A stretch of DNA of 64,000 bases. It comes from Argentina anserina. Its lineage: Eukaryota; Streptophyta; Magnoliopsida; Rosales; Rosaceae. This document shows, one piece after another, positions 1 through 14,361 of the stretch. Where the stretch lies: positions 310,001 to 374,000 of the forward strand of contig NW_026089441.1 in the NCBI RefSeq assembly GCF_933775445.1, written 5' to 3'. The notes under the pieces were generated by a model. The model was not told the DNA's origin and made no database searches. It saw only the letters and a program-made list of their open reading frames with translations. Both the position numbers and the translations under genes were made by a program. Every line of letters begins with the position of its first letter. Within the stretch, counting starts at the first letter, position 1.

Positions 1-3000
1 CAAATACAATAGAAACTCGCATCAGAAGCCTTATAGAAAGATACTCAAACGAGAAATGAAAAGATACACAATTGGAATAGTAAAGATACGCAAACAGTGT
101 AAAGATACACAGTTGGAATAGTAAAGATACGCAATCGATGTAAAGATACTCAGTTTGAAAGAAACACACTCCCACACTTGCAAAACTCTCAAATACAATA
201 GAAACTCGCATCAGAAAGCCTTACAGAAAGATACTGAAACGAGAAATGAAAAGATACACAATTGGAATAGTAAAGATACGCAAACAGTGTAAAGATACAC
301 AGTTGGAATAGTAAAGATACGCAATCGATGTAAAGATACTCAGTTTGAAAGAAACACACTCCCACACTTGCAAAACTCTCAAATACAATAGAAACTCGCA
401 TCAGAGAGCCTTACAGAAATATACTCAAACGAGAAATGAAAAGATACACAATTGGAATAGTTAAGATACGCAATCGATGTAAAGATACTCAGTTTGAAAG
501 AAACACACTCCCACACTTGCAAAACTCTCAAATACAATAGAAACTCGCATCAGAAAGCCTTACAGAAATATACTCAAACGAGAAATGAAAAGATAAACAA
601 TTGGAATAGTTAAGATACGCAATCGATGTAAAGATACTCAGTTTGAAAGAAACACACTCCCACACTTGCAAAACTCTCAAATACAATAGAAACTCGCATC
701 AGAAGCCTTACAGAAAGATACTCAAACGAGAAATGAAAAGATACACAATTGGAATAGTAAAGATACGCAAACAGTGTAAAGATACACAGTTGGAATAGTA
801 AAGATACGCAATCGATGTAAAGATACACAATTGGAATAGTAAAGATACGCAAACGATGTAAAGATACTAAGTTTGAAAGAAACACACTCCCACACTTGCA
901 AAACTCTCAAATACAATAGAAACTCGCATCAGAAAGCCTTACAGAAATATACTCAAACGAGAAATGAAAAGATAAACAATTGGAATAGTTAAGATACGCA
1001 ATCGATGTAAAGATACTCAGTTTGAAAGAAACACACTCCCACACTTGCAAAACTCTCAAATACAATAGAAACTCGCATCAGAAGCCTTACAGAAAGATAC
1101 TCAAACGAGAAATGAAAAGATACAGAATTGGAATAGTAAAGATACGCAAACGTTGTAAAGATACACAATTGGAATAGTAAAGATACGCAAACGATGTAAA
1201 GATACTCAGTTTGAAAGAAACACACTCCCACACTTGCAAAACTCTCAAATACAATAGAAACTAGCATCAGAAGCCTTACAGAAAGATACTCAAACGAGAA
1301 ATGAAAAGATACAGAATTGGAAGAGTAAAGATACGCAAACGATGTAAAGATACAGAATTGGAATAGTACAGATACGCAAACGATGTAAAGATACTCAGTT
1401 TGAAAGAAACACACTCCCACACTTGCAAAACTCTCAAATACAATAGAAACTCGCATCAGAAAGCCTTACAGAAAGATACTCAAACGAGAAATGAAAAGAT
1501 ACACAATTGGAATAGTAAAGATACGCAATCGATGTAAAGATACTCAGTTTGAAAGAAACACACTGCCACACTTGCAAAACTCTCAAATACAATAGAAACT
1601 CGCATCAGAAGCCTTATAGAAAGATACTCAAACGAGAAATGAAAAGATACACAATTGGAATAGTAAAGATACGCAAACAGTGTAAAGATACACAGTTGGA
1701 ATAGTAAAGATACGCAATCGATGTAAAGATACTCAGTTTGAAAGAAACACACTCCCACACTTGCAAAACTCTCAAATACAATAGAAACTCGCATCAGAGA
1801 GCCTTACAGAAATATACTCAAACGAGAAATCAAAAGATACACAATTGGAATATTTAAGATACGCAATCGATGTAAAGATACTCAGTTTGAAAGAAACACA
1901 CTCCCACACTTGCAAAACTCTCAAATACAATAGAAACTCGCATCAGAAGCCTTACAGAAAGATACTCAAACGAGAAACGAAAAGATACACAATTGGAATA
2001 GTAAAGATAAGCAAACGATGTAAAGATACACAATTGGAATAGTAAAGATACGCAAACGATGTAAAGATACACAATTGGAATAGTAAAGATACGCAAACGA
2101 TGTAAAGATACTCAGTTTGAAAGAAACACACTCCCACACTTGAAAAACTCTCAAATTCAATAGAAACTCGCATCAGAAAGCCTTACAGAAAGATACTGAA
2201 ACGAGAAATGAAAAGATACACAATAGGAATAGTAAAGATACGCAATCGATGTAAAGATACTCAGTTTGAAAGAAACACACTCCCACACTTGCAAAACTCT
2301 CAAATACAATAGAAACTCGCATCAGAAGCCTTACAGAAAGATACTCAAACGAGAAATGAAAAGATACACAATTGGAATAGTAAAGATACGCAAACAGTGT
2401 AAAGATACACAGTTGGAATAGTAAAGATACGCAATCGATGTAAAGATACTCAGTTTGAAAGAAACACACTCCCACACTTGCAAAACTCTCAAATACAATA
2501 GAAACTCGCATCAGAGAGCCTTACAGAAATATACTCAAACGAGAAATGAAAAGATACACAATTGGAATAGTTAAGATACGCAATCGATGTAAAGATACTC
2601 AGTTTGAAAGAAACACACTCCCACACTTGCAAAACTCTCAAATACAATAGAAACTCGCATCAAAAAGCCTTACAGAAATATACTCAAACGAGAAATGAAA
2701 AGATAAACAATTGGAATAGTTAAGATACGCAATCGATGTAAAGATACTCAGTTTGAAAGAAACACACTCCCACACTTGCAAAACTCTCAAATACAATAGA
2801 AACTCGCATCAGAAGCCTTACAGAAAGATACTCAAACGAGAAATGAAAAGATACAGAATTAGAATAGTAAAGATACGCAAACGTTGTAAAGATACACAAT
2901 TGGAATAGTAAAGATACGCAAACGATGTAAAGATACTCAGTTTGAAAGAAACACACTCCCACACTTGCAAAACTCTCAAATACAATAGAAACTCGCATCA

Positions 3001-6000
3001 GAAGCCTTACAGAAAGATACTCAAACGAGAAATGAAGAGATACACAATTGGAATAGTAAAGATACGCAAACGATGTAAAGATACACAATTGGAATAGTAA
3101 AGATACGCAAACGATGTAAAGATACTCAGTTTGAAAGAAACACACTCCCACACTTGCAAAACTCTCAAATTCAATAGAAACTCGCATCAAAAACCATTAC
3201 AGAAAGATACTTAAACGAGAAATGAAAAGATACACAATTGGAATAGTAAAGATACGCAATCGATGTAAAGATACTCAGTTTGAAAGAAACACACTCCCAC
3301 ACTTGCAAAACTCTCAAATACAATAGAAACTCGCATCAGAAGCCTTACAGAAAGATACTCAAACGAGAAACGAAAAGATACACAATTGGAATAGTAAAGA
3401 TACGCAAACGATGTAAAGATACACAATTGGAATAGTAAAGATACGCAAACGATGTAAAGATACTAAGTTTGAAAGAAACACACTCCCACACTTGCAAAAC
3501 TCTTAAATTCAATAGAAACTCGCATCAGAAAGCCTTACAGAAAGATACTGAAACGAGAAATGAAAAGATACACAATAGGAATAGTAAAGATACGCAATCG
3601 ATGTAAAGATACTCAGTTTGAAAGAAACACACTCCCACACTTGCAAAACTCTCAAATACAATAGAAACTCGCATTAGAAGCCTTACAGAAAGATACTCAA
3701 ACGAGAAATGAAAAGATACACAATTGGAATAGTAAAGATACGCAAACAGTGTAAAGATACACAGTTGGAATAGTAAAGATACGCAATCGATGTAAAGATA
3801 CTCAGTTTGAAAGAAACACACTCCCACACTTGCAAAACTCTCAAATACAATAGAAACTCGCATCAGAGAGCGTTACAGAAATATACTCAAACGAGAAATG
3901 AAAAGATACACAATTGGAATAGTAAAGATACACAATCGATGTAAAGATACTCAGTTTGAAAGAAACACACTCCCACACTTGCAAAACTCTCAAATACAAT
4001 AGAAACTCGCATCAGAGTGCCTTACAGAAATATACTCAAACGAGAAATGAAAAGATACACAATTGGAATAGTTAAGATACGCAATCGATGTAAAGATACT
4101 CAGTTTGAAAGAAACACACTCCCACACTTGCAAAACTCTCAAATACAATAGAAACTCGCATCAGAAGCCTTACAGAAAGATACTCAAACGAGAAACAAAA
4201 AGATACACAATTGGAATAGTAAAGATACGCAAACGATGTAAAGATACACAATTGGAATAGTAAAGATACGCAAACGATGTAAAGATACACAATTGGAATA
4301 GTAAAGATACGCAAACGATGTAAAGATACTCAGTTTGAAAGAAACACACTCCCACACTTGAAAAACTCTCAAATTCAATAGAAACTCGCATCAGAAAGCC
4401 TTACAGAAAGATACTGAAACGAGAAATGAAAAGATACACAATAGGAATAGTAAAGATACGCAATCGATGTAAAGATACTCAGTTTGAAAGAAACACACTC
4501 CCGCACTTGCAAAACTCTCAAATACAATAGAAACTCGCATCAGAAAGCCTTACAGAAAGATACTCAAACGAGAAATGAAAAGATACACAATTGTAATAGT
4601 AAAGATACGCAAACAGTGTAAAGATACACAGTTGGAATAGTAAAGATACGCAATCGATGTAAAGCTACTCAGTTTGAAAGAAACACACTCCCACACTTGC
4701 AAAACTCTCAAATACAATAGAAACTCGCATCAGAGAGCCTTACAGAAATATACTCAAACGAGAAATGAAAAGATACACAATTGGAATAGTTAAGATACGC
4801 AATCGATGTAAAGATACTCAGTTTGAAAGAAACATACTCCCACACTTGCAAAACTCTCAAATACAATAGAAACTTGCATCAGAAGCCTTACATAAAGATA
4901 CTCAAACGAGAAATGAAAAGATACACAATTGGAATAGTAAAGATACGCAAACAGTGTAAAGATACACAGTTGGAATAGTAAAGATACGCAAACGACGTAA
5001 AGATACTCAGTTTGAAAGAAACACACTCCCACACTTGCAAAACTCTCAAATACAATAGAAACTCGCATCAGAAGTCTTACAGAAAGATACTCAAACGAGA
5101 AATCAAAAGATACAGAATTAGAATAGTAAAGATACGCAAACGATGTAAAGATACACAATTGGAATAGTAAAGATACGCAAACGATGTAAAGATACTCAGT
5201 TTGAAAGAAACACACTCCCACACTTGCAAAACTTTCAAATACAATAGAAACTCGCATCAGAAAGCCTTACAGAAAGATACTCAAACGAGAAATGAAAAGA
5301 TACACAATTGGAATAGTAAAGATACGCAATCGATGTAAAGATACTCAGTTTGAAAGAAACACACTCCCACACTTGCAAAACTCTCAAATACAATAGAAAC
5401 TCGCATCAGAAGCCTTACAGAAATATACTCAAACGAGAAATGAAAAGATACACAATTGGAATAGTAAAGATACGGAAACAGTGTAAAGATACACAGTTGG
5501 AATAGTAAAGATACGCAATCGATGTAAAGATACTCAGTTTGAAAGAAACACACTCCCACACTTGCAAAACTCTCAAATACAATAGAAACTCGCATCAGAA
5601 AGCCTTACAGAAAGATACTGAAACGAGAAATGAAAAGATACACAATTGGAATAGTAAAGATACGCAATCGATGTAAAGATACTCAGTTTGAAAGAAACAC
5701 ACTCCCACACTTGCAAAACTCTCAAATACAATAGAAACTCGCATCAGAGAGCCTTACAGAAATATACTCAAACGAGAAATGAAAAGATACACAATTGGAA
5801 TAGTTAAGATACGCAATCGATGTAAAGATACTCAGTTTGAAAGAAACACACTCCCACACTTGCAAAACTCTCAAATACAATAGAAACTTGCATCAGAAGC
5901 CTTACAGAAAGATATTCAAACGAGAAATGAAAAGATACACAATTGGAATAGTAAAGATACGCAAACAGTGTAAAGATACACAGTTGGAATAGTAAAGATA

Positions 6001-6598
6001 CGCAAACGATGTAAAGATACTCAGTTTGAAAGAAACACACTCCCACACTTGCAAAACTCTCAAATACAATAGAAACTCGCATCAGAGAGCCTTACAGAAA
6101 TATACTCAAACGAGAAATGAAAAGATACACAATTGGAATAGTTAAGATACGCAATCGATGTAAAGATACTCAGTTTGAAAGAAACACACTCCCACACTTG
6201 CAAAACTCTCAAATACAATAGAAACTTGCATCAGAAGCCTTACAGAAAGATATTCAAACGAGAAATGAAAAGATACACAATTGGAATAGTAAAGATACGC
6301 AAACAGTGTAAAGATACACAGTTGGAATAGTAAAGATACGCAAACGATGTAAAGATACTCAGTTTGAAAGAAACACACTCCCACACTTGCAAAACTCTCA
6401 AATACAATAGAAACTCGCATCAGAAGTCTTACAGAAAGATACTCAAACGAGAAATCAAAAGATACAGAATTAGAATAGTAAAGATACGCAAACGATGTAA
6501 AGATACACAATTGGAATAGTAAAGATACGCAAACGATGTAAAGATACTCAGTTTGAAAGAAACACACTCCCACACTTGCAAAACTCTCAAATACAATA

Positions 6599-7510
6599 GA
6601 AACTCGCATCAGAAAGCCTTACAGAAAGATACTCAAACGAGAAATGAAAAGATACACAATTGGAATAGTAAAGATACGCAATCGATGTAAAGATACTCAG
6701 TTTGAAAGAAACACACTGCCACACTTGCAAAACTCTCAAATACAATAGAAACTCGCATCAGAAAGCCTTACAGAAATATACTCAAACGAGAAATGAAAAG
6801 ATACAGAATTGGAATAGTAAAGATACGCAAACGTTGTAAAGATACACAATTGGAATAGTTAAGATACGCAATCGATGTAAAGATACTCAGTTTGAAAGAA
6901 ACACACTCCCACACTTGCAAAACTCTCAAATACAATAGAAACTCGCATCAGAACCCTTACAGAAAGATACTCAAACGAGAAATGAAAAGATACAGATTTG
7001 GAATAGTAAAGATACGCAAACGTTGTAAAGATACACAATTGGAATAGTAAAGATACGCAAACGATGTAAAGATACTCAGTTTGAAAGAAACACACTCCCA
7101 CACTTGCAAAACTCTCAAATACAATAGAAACTCGCATCAGAAGCCTTACAGAAAGATACTCAAACGAGAAATGAAAAGATACACAATTGGAATAGTTAAG
7201 ATACGCAATCGATGTAAAGATACTCAGTTTGAAAGAAACACACTCCCACACTTGCAAAACTCTCAAATACAATAGAAACTCGCATCAGAAGCCTTACAGA
7301 AAGATACTCAAACGAGAAATGAAAAGATACACAATTGGAATAGTAAAGATACGCAAACGATGTAAAGATACACAATTGCGATAGTAAAGATACGCAAACG
7401 ATGTAAAGATACTCAGTATGAAAGAAACACACTCCCACACTTGCAAAACTCTCAAATACAATAGAAACTCGCATCAGAAGCCTTACAGAAAGATACTCAA
7501 ACGAGAAATG
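6599..7510 (+). repeat. Duplicated ~0.9-kb block, copy 1
   Basis: Unit starts at 6599, 7275 and 7464 match those at 10478, 11154 and 11343, a constant offset of 3,879 bp. The unit types agree, including the ACACTGCCAC variant and an L unit with CAAACGTTG. Copy-specific changes in this copy include GAACCCTTACAG near 6952 and ACAGATTTGG near 6993. Similarity stops inside the unit that starts at 7464. Confidence 0.8.
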
Positions 7511-10477
7511 AAAAGATACACAATTGGAATAGTAAAGATACGCAAACGATGTAAAGATACACAATTGGAATAGTAAAGATACGCAATCGATGTAAAGATA
7601 CTCAGTTTGAAAGAAACACACTCCCACACTTGCAAAACTCTCAAATACAATAGAAACTCGCATCAGAGAGCCTTACAGAAATATACTCAAACGAGAAATG
7701 AAAAGATACACAATTGGAATAGTTAAGATACGCAATCGATGTAAAGATACTCAGTTTGAAAGAAACACACTCCCACACTTGCAAAACTCTCAAATACAAT
7801 AGAAACTCGCATCAGAAGCCTTACAGAAAGATACTCAAACGAGAAGTGAAAAGATACACAATTGGAATAGTAAAGATACGCAAACGATTTAAAGATACTC
7901 AGTTTGAAAGAAACACACTCCCACACTTGCAAAACTCTCAAATACAATAGAAACTCGCATCAGAAGCCTTACAGAAAGATACTCAAACGAGAAATGAAAA
8001 GATACACAATTGGAATAGTAAAGATACGCAAACGATGTAAAGATACACAATTGCGATAGTAAAGATACGCAAACGATGTAAAGATACTCAGTATGATAGA
8101 AACACACTCCCACACTTGCAAAACTCTCAAATACAATAGAAACTCGCATCAGAAGCCTTACAGAAAGATACTCAAACGAGAAATGAAAAGATACACAATT
8201 GGAATAGTAAAGATACGCAAACGATGTAAAGATACACAATTGGAATAGTAAAGATACGCAATCGATGTAAAGATACTCAGTTTGAAAGAAACACACTCCC
8301 ACACTTGCAAAACTCTCAAATACAATAGAAACTCGCATCAGAGAGCCTTACAGAAATATACTCAAACGAGAAATGAAAAGATACACAATTGGAATAGTTA
8401 AGATACGCAATCGATGTAAAGAAACTCAGTTTGAAAGAAACACACTCGCACACTTGCAAAACTCTCAAATACAATAGAAACTCGCATCAGAAGCCTTACA
8501 GAAAGATACTCAAACGAGAAATGAAAAGATACACAATTGGAATAGTAAAGGTACGCAAACGATGTAAAGATACACAATTGCAATAGTAAAGATACGCAAA
8601 CGATGTAAAGATACTCAGTTTGAAAGAAACACACTCCCACACTTGCAAAACTCTCAAATACAATAGAAACTCGCATCAGAGAGCCTTACAGAAATATATT
8701 CAAACGAGAAATGAAAAGATACACAATTGGAATAGTAAAGATACGCAATCGATGTAAAGATACTCAGTTTGAAAGAAACACACTCCCACACTTGCAAAAC
8801 TCTCAAATACAATAGAAACTCGCATCAGAAACCTTACAGAAAGATACTCAAACGAGAAATGAAAAGATACACAATTGGAATAGTATAGATACGCAAACAG
8901 TGTAAAGATACACAGTTGGAATAGTTAAGATACGCAATCGATGTAAAGATACTCAGTTTGAAAGAAACACACTCCCATACTTGCAAAACTCTCAAATACA
9001 ATAGAAACTCGCATCAGAGAGCCTTACAGAAATATACTCAAACGAGAAATGAAAAGATACACAATTGGAATAGTTAAGATACGCAATCGATGTAAAGATA
9101 CTCATTTTGAAAGAAACACACTCCCACACTTGCAAAACTCTTAAATACAATAGAAACTCGCATCAGAAGCCTTACAGAAAGATACTCAAACGAGAAATGA
9201 AAAGATACACAATTGGAATAGTAAAGATACGCAAACGATGTAAAGATACACAATTGCAATAGTAAAGATACGCAAACGATGTAAAGATACTCAGTATGAA
9301 AGAAACACACTCCCACACTTGCAAAACTCTCAAATACAATAGAAACTCGCATCAGAAGCCTTACAGAAAGATACTCAAACGAGAACTGAAAAGATACACA
9401 ATTGGAATAGTAAAGATACGCAAACGATGTAAAGATACACAATTGGAATAGTAAAGATACGCAAACGATGTAAAGATACTCAGTTTGAAAGAAACACACT
9501 CCCACACTTGCAAAACTCTCAAATTCAATAGAAACTCGCATCAGAAAGCCTTACAGAAAGATACTCAAACGAGAAATGAAAAGATATACAATTGGAATAG
9601 TAAAGATACGCAAATGATGTAAAGATACACAATTGGAATAGTAAAGATACGCAAACGATGTAAAGATACTCAGTTTGAAAGAAACACACTCCCACACTTG
9701 CAAAACTCTCAAATACAATAGAAACTCGCATCAGAAGCCTTACAGAAAGATACTCAAACGAGAAATGAAAAGATAAACAATTGGAATAGTAAATATACGC
9801 AATCGATGTAAAGATACACAATTAGAATAGTAAAGATACGCAAACGATGTAAAGATACTCAGTTTGAAAGAAACACACTCCCACACTTGCAAAACTCTCA
9901 AATACAATAGAAACTCGCATCAGAGAGCCTTACAGAAATATACTCAAACGAGAAATGAAAAGATACACAATTGGAATAGTTAAGATACGCAATCGATGTA
10001 AAGAAACTCAGTTTGAAAGAAACACACTCCCACACTTGCAAAACTCTCAAATACAATAGAAACTCGCATCAGAAGCCTTACAGAAAGATACTCAAACGAG
10101 AAATGAAAAGATACACAATTGGAATAGTAAAGATACGCAAACGATGTAAAGATACACAATTGGAATAGTAAAGATACGCAAACGATGTAAAGATACTCAG
10201 TATGAAAGAAACACACTCCCACACTTGCAAAACTCTCAAATACAATAGAAACTCGCATAAGAAGCCTTACAGAAAGATACTCAAACGAGAAATGAAAAGA
10301 TACAGAATTGGAATAGTAAAGATACGCAAACGATGTAAAGATACACAATTGGAATAGTAAAGATACGCAAACGATGTAAAGATACACAATTGGAATAGTA
10401 AAGATACGCAAACGATGTAAAGATACTCAGTTTGAAAGAAACACACTCCCACACTTGCAAAACTCTCAAATACAATA

Positions 10478-11389
10478 GAAACTCGCATCAGAAAGCCTTA
10501 CAGAAAGATACTCAAACGAGAAATGAAAAGATACACAATTGGAATAGTAAAGATACGCAATCGATGTAAAGATACTCAGTTTGAAAGAAACACACTGCCA
10601 CACTTGCAAAACTCTCAAATACAATAGAAACTCGCATCAGAAAGCCTTACAGAAATATACTCAAACGAGAAATGAAAAGATACAGAATTGGAATAGTAAA
10701 GATACGCAAACGTTGTAAAGATACACAATTGGAATAGTTAAGATACGCAATCGATGTAAAGATACTCAGTTTGAAAGAAACACACTCCCACACTTGCAAA
10801 ACTCTCAAATACAATAGAAACTCGCATCAGAAGCCTTACAGAAAGATACTCAAACGAGAAATGAAAAGATACAGAATTGGAATAGTAAAGATACGCAAAC
10901 GTTGTAAAGATACACAATTGGAATAGTAAAGATACGCAAACCATGTAAAGATACTCAGTTTGAAAGAAACACACTCCCACACTTGCAAAACTCTCAAATA
11001 CAATAGAAACTCGCATCAGAAGCCTTACAGAAAGATACTCAAACGAGAAATGAAAAGATACACAATTGGAATAGTTAAGATACGCAATCGATGTAAAGAT
11101 ACTCAGTTTGAAAGAAACACACTCCCACACTTGCAAAACTCTCAAATACAATAGAAACTCGCATCAGAAGCCTTACAGAAAGATACTCAAACGAGAAATG
11201 AAAAGATACACAATTGGAATAGTAAAGATACGCAAACGATGTAAAGATACACAATTGCGATAGTAAAGATACGCAAACGATGTAAAGATACTCAGTATGA
11301 AAGAAACACACTCCCACACTTGCAAAACTCTCAAATACAATAGAAACTCGCATCAGAAGCCTTACAGAAAGATACTCAAACGAGAAATG
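10478..11389 (+). repeat. Duplicated ~0.9-kb block, copy 2
   Basis: This is the partner of the block at 6599-7510, offset 3,879 bp. It differs from copy 1 by scattered single bases, for example CAAACCATG near 10937. The copy ends almost exactly where the regular trimer-based array begins, so this boundary may be a past exchange junction. Confidence 0.8.
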
Positions 11390-11531
11390 AAAAGATAGAC
11401 AATTGGAATAGTAAAGATACGCAAACGATGTAAAGATACACAATTAGAATAGTAAAGATACGCAAACGATATAAAGATACTCAGTTTGAAAGAAACACAC
11501 TCCCACACTTGCAAAACTCTCAAATACAATA

Positions 11532-14361
11532 GAAACTCGCATCAGAAAGCCTTACAGAAATATACTCAAACGAGAAATGAAAAGATACACAATTGGAATA
11601 GTAAAGATACGCAAACGATGTAAAGATACTCAGTATGAAAGAAACACACTCCCACACTTGCAAAACTCTCAAATACAATAGAAACTCGCATCAGAAGCCT
11701 TACAGAAAGATAGTCAAACGAGAAATAAAAAGATACACAATTGGAATAATAAAGATACGCAAACAGTGTAAAGATAGACAATTGGAATAGTAAAGATACG
11801 CAAACGATGTAAAGATACTCAGTTTGAAAGAAACACACTCCCACACTTGCAAAACTCTCAAATTCAATAGAAACTCGCATCAGAAAGCCTTACAGAAAGA
11901 CACTCAAACGAGAAATGAAAAGATAGACAATTGGAATAGTAAAGATACGCAAACGATGTAAAGATACACAATTGGAATAGTAAAGATACGCAAACGATGT
12001 AAAGATACTCAGTTTGAAAGAAACACACTGCCACACTTGCAAAACTCTCAAATACAATAGAAACTCGCATCAGAAGTCTTACAGAAAGATACTCAAACGA
12101 GAAATGAAAAGATACAGAATTGGAATAGTAAAGATACGCAAATGATGTAAAGATACACAATTGGAATAGTAAAGATACGCAATTGATGTAAAGATACTCA
12201 GTTTGAAAGAAACACACTCCCACACTTGCAAAACTCTCAAATACAATAGAAACTCGCATCAGAAAGCCTTACAGAAATATACTCAAACGAGAAATGAAAA
12301 GATACACAATTGGAATAGTAAAGATACGCAAACGATGTAAAGATACTCAGTATGAAAGAAACACACTCCCACACTTGCAAAACTCTCAAATTCAATAGAA
12401 ACTCGCATCAGAAAGCCTTACAGAAAGATACTCAAACGTGAAATGAAAAGATACAGAATTGGAATAGTAAAGATACGCAAACGATGTAAAGATACACAAT
12501 TGGAATAGTAAAGATACGCAAACGATGTAAAGATACTCAGTTTAAAAGAAACACACTCCCACACTTGCAAAACTCTCAAATTCAATAGAAACTCGCATGA
12601 GAAAGCCTTACAGAAAGATACTCAAACGAGAAATGAAAAGATAGACAATTGGAATAGTAAAGATACGCAAACGATGTAAAGATACACAATTGGAATAGTA
12701 AAGATACGCAAACGATGTAAAGATACTCAGTTTGAAAGAAACACACTCCCACACTTGCAAAACTCTCAAATACAATAGAAACTCGCAACAGAAAGCCTTA
12801 CAGAAATATACTCAAACGAGAAATGAAAAGATACACAATTGGAATAGTAAAGATACGCAAACGATGTAAAGATACTCAGTATGAAAGAAACACACTCCCA
12901 CACTTGCAAAACTCTCAAATACAATAGAAACTCGCATCAGAAGCCTTACAGAAAGATAGTCAAACAAGAAATAAAAAGATACACAATTGGAATAATAAAG
13001 ATACGCAAACAGTGTAAAGATACACAATTGGAATAGTAAAGATACGCAAACGATGTAAAGATACTCAGTTTGAAAGAAACACACTCCCACACTTGCAAAA
13101 CTCTCAAATTCAATAGAAACTCGCATCAGAAAGCCTTACAGAAAGATACTCAAACGAGAAATGAAAAGATAGACAATTGGAATAGTAAAGATACGCAAAC
13201 GATGTAAAGATACACAATTGGAATAGTAAAGATACGCAAACGATGTAAAGATACTCAGTTTGAAAGAAACACATTGCCACACTTGCAAAACTCTCAAATT
13301 CAATAGAAACTCGCATCAGAAAGCCTTACAGAAATATATTCAAACGAGAAATGAAAAGATACACAATTGGAATAGTAAAGATACGCAAACGATGTAAAGA
13401 TACTCAGTATGAAAGAAACACACTCCCACACTTGCAAAACTCTCAAATACAATAGAAACTCGCATCAGAAGCCTTACAGAAAGATACTCAAACGAGAAAT
13501 GAAAAGATACAGAATTGGAATAGTAAAGATACGCAAACGATGTAAAGATACACAATTGGAATAGTAAAGACACGCAAACGATGTAAAGATACTCAGTTTA
13601 AAAGAAACACACTCCCACACTTGCAAAACTCTCAAATTCAATAGAAACTCGCATGAGAAAGCCTTACAGAAAGATACTCAAACGAGAAATGAAAAGATAG
13701 ACAATTGGAATAGTAAAGATACGCAAACGATGTAAAGATACACAATTGGAATAGTAAAGATACGCAAACGATATAAAGATACTCAGTTTGAAAGAAACAC
13801 ACTCCCACACTTGCAAAACTCTCAAATACAATAGAAACTCGCATCAGAAAGCCTTACAGAAATATACTCAAACGAGAAATGAAAAGATACACAATTGGAA
13901 TAGTAAAGATACGCAAACGATGTAAAGATACTCAGTATGAAAGAAACACACTCCCACACTTGCAAAACTCTCAAATACAATAGAAACTCGCATCAGAAGC
14001 CTTACAGAAAGATACTCAAACGAGAAATGAAAAGATAGACAATTGGAATAGTAAAGATACGCAAACGATGTAAAGATACACAATTGGAATAGTAAAGACA
14101 CGCAAACGATGTAAAGATACTCAGTTTAAAAGAAACACACTCCCACACTTGCAAAACTCTCAAATTCAATAGAAACTCGCATGAGAAAGCCTTACAGAAA
14201 GATACTCAAACGAGAAATGAAAAGATAGACAATTGGAATAGTAAAGATACGCAAACGATGTAAAGATACACAATTAGAATAGTAAAGATACGCAAACGAT
14301 ATAAAGATACTCAGTTTGAAAGAAACACACTCCCACACTTGCAAAACTCTCAAATACAATA
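11532..14361 (+). repeat. Super-repeat copy 1 (three extra trimers, 2,830 bp)
   Basis: Units start at 11532, 11681, 11870, 12060, 12249, 12398, 12588, 12778, 12927, 13116, 13306, 13455, 13644, 13834, 13983 and 14172. Roughly 11.38-14.01 kb reads as a near-exact copy of 15.98-18.62 kb, offset 4,604 bp, including the private variants CAAACGTGAAATG and ACATTGCCAC. Confidence 0.87.

Larger units (their letters stand above)
1..11389 (+). repeat. Irregular mosaic segment of the satellite array
   Basis: S, L and four X units are mixed here without one dominant period. Many S units carry AATATACTC, ATAGTTAAG and CAATCGATG, and many L units carry CAAACAGTG plus ACAGTTGG. Partial internal duplications can be read: about 1.84-2.31 kb recurs 2,218 bp later, 2.17-2.51 kb recurs 1,352 bp later, and 4.79-5.26 kb recurs at 6.14-6.61 kb (again 1,352 bp). 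An S+L pair near 5.80 kb is repeated 338 bp later at 6.14 kb. No gene was seen. Confidence 0.85.

Noticed and set aside
1860..1880. ATCGAT palindrome in the CAATCGATG variant, and CAATTG in nearly every unit, as regulatory sites
   Set aside because: Six-base palindromes are expected in repeats and are useful mainly as restriction landmarks. Nothing indicates a bound factor.
7081..7275. Plus-strand 63-73-codon open frames beginning near TTGAAAGAAACAC or ATGAAAAGATACAC (for example 7081, 10960, 46721, 49131)
   Set aside because: They occur wherever two suitable monomers are adjacent, have the same satellite-derived sequence and terminate at the same place in the repeat. These are shadows of the repeat.
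11740..11760. AATAAA hexamer in variant L units as a real polyadenylation signal
   Set aside because: It results from one G-to-A change in a repeat unit and has no associated gene or downstream element. It is kept only as a lineage marker.
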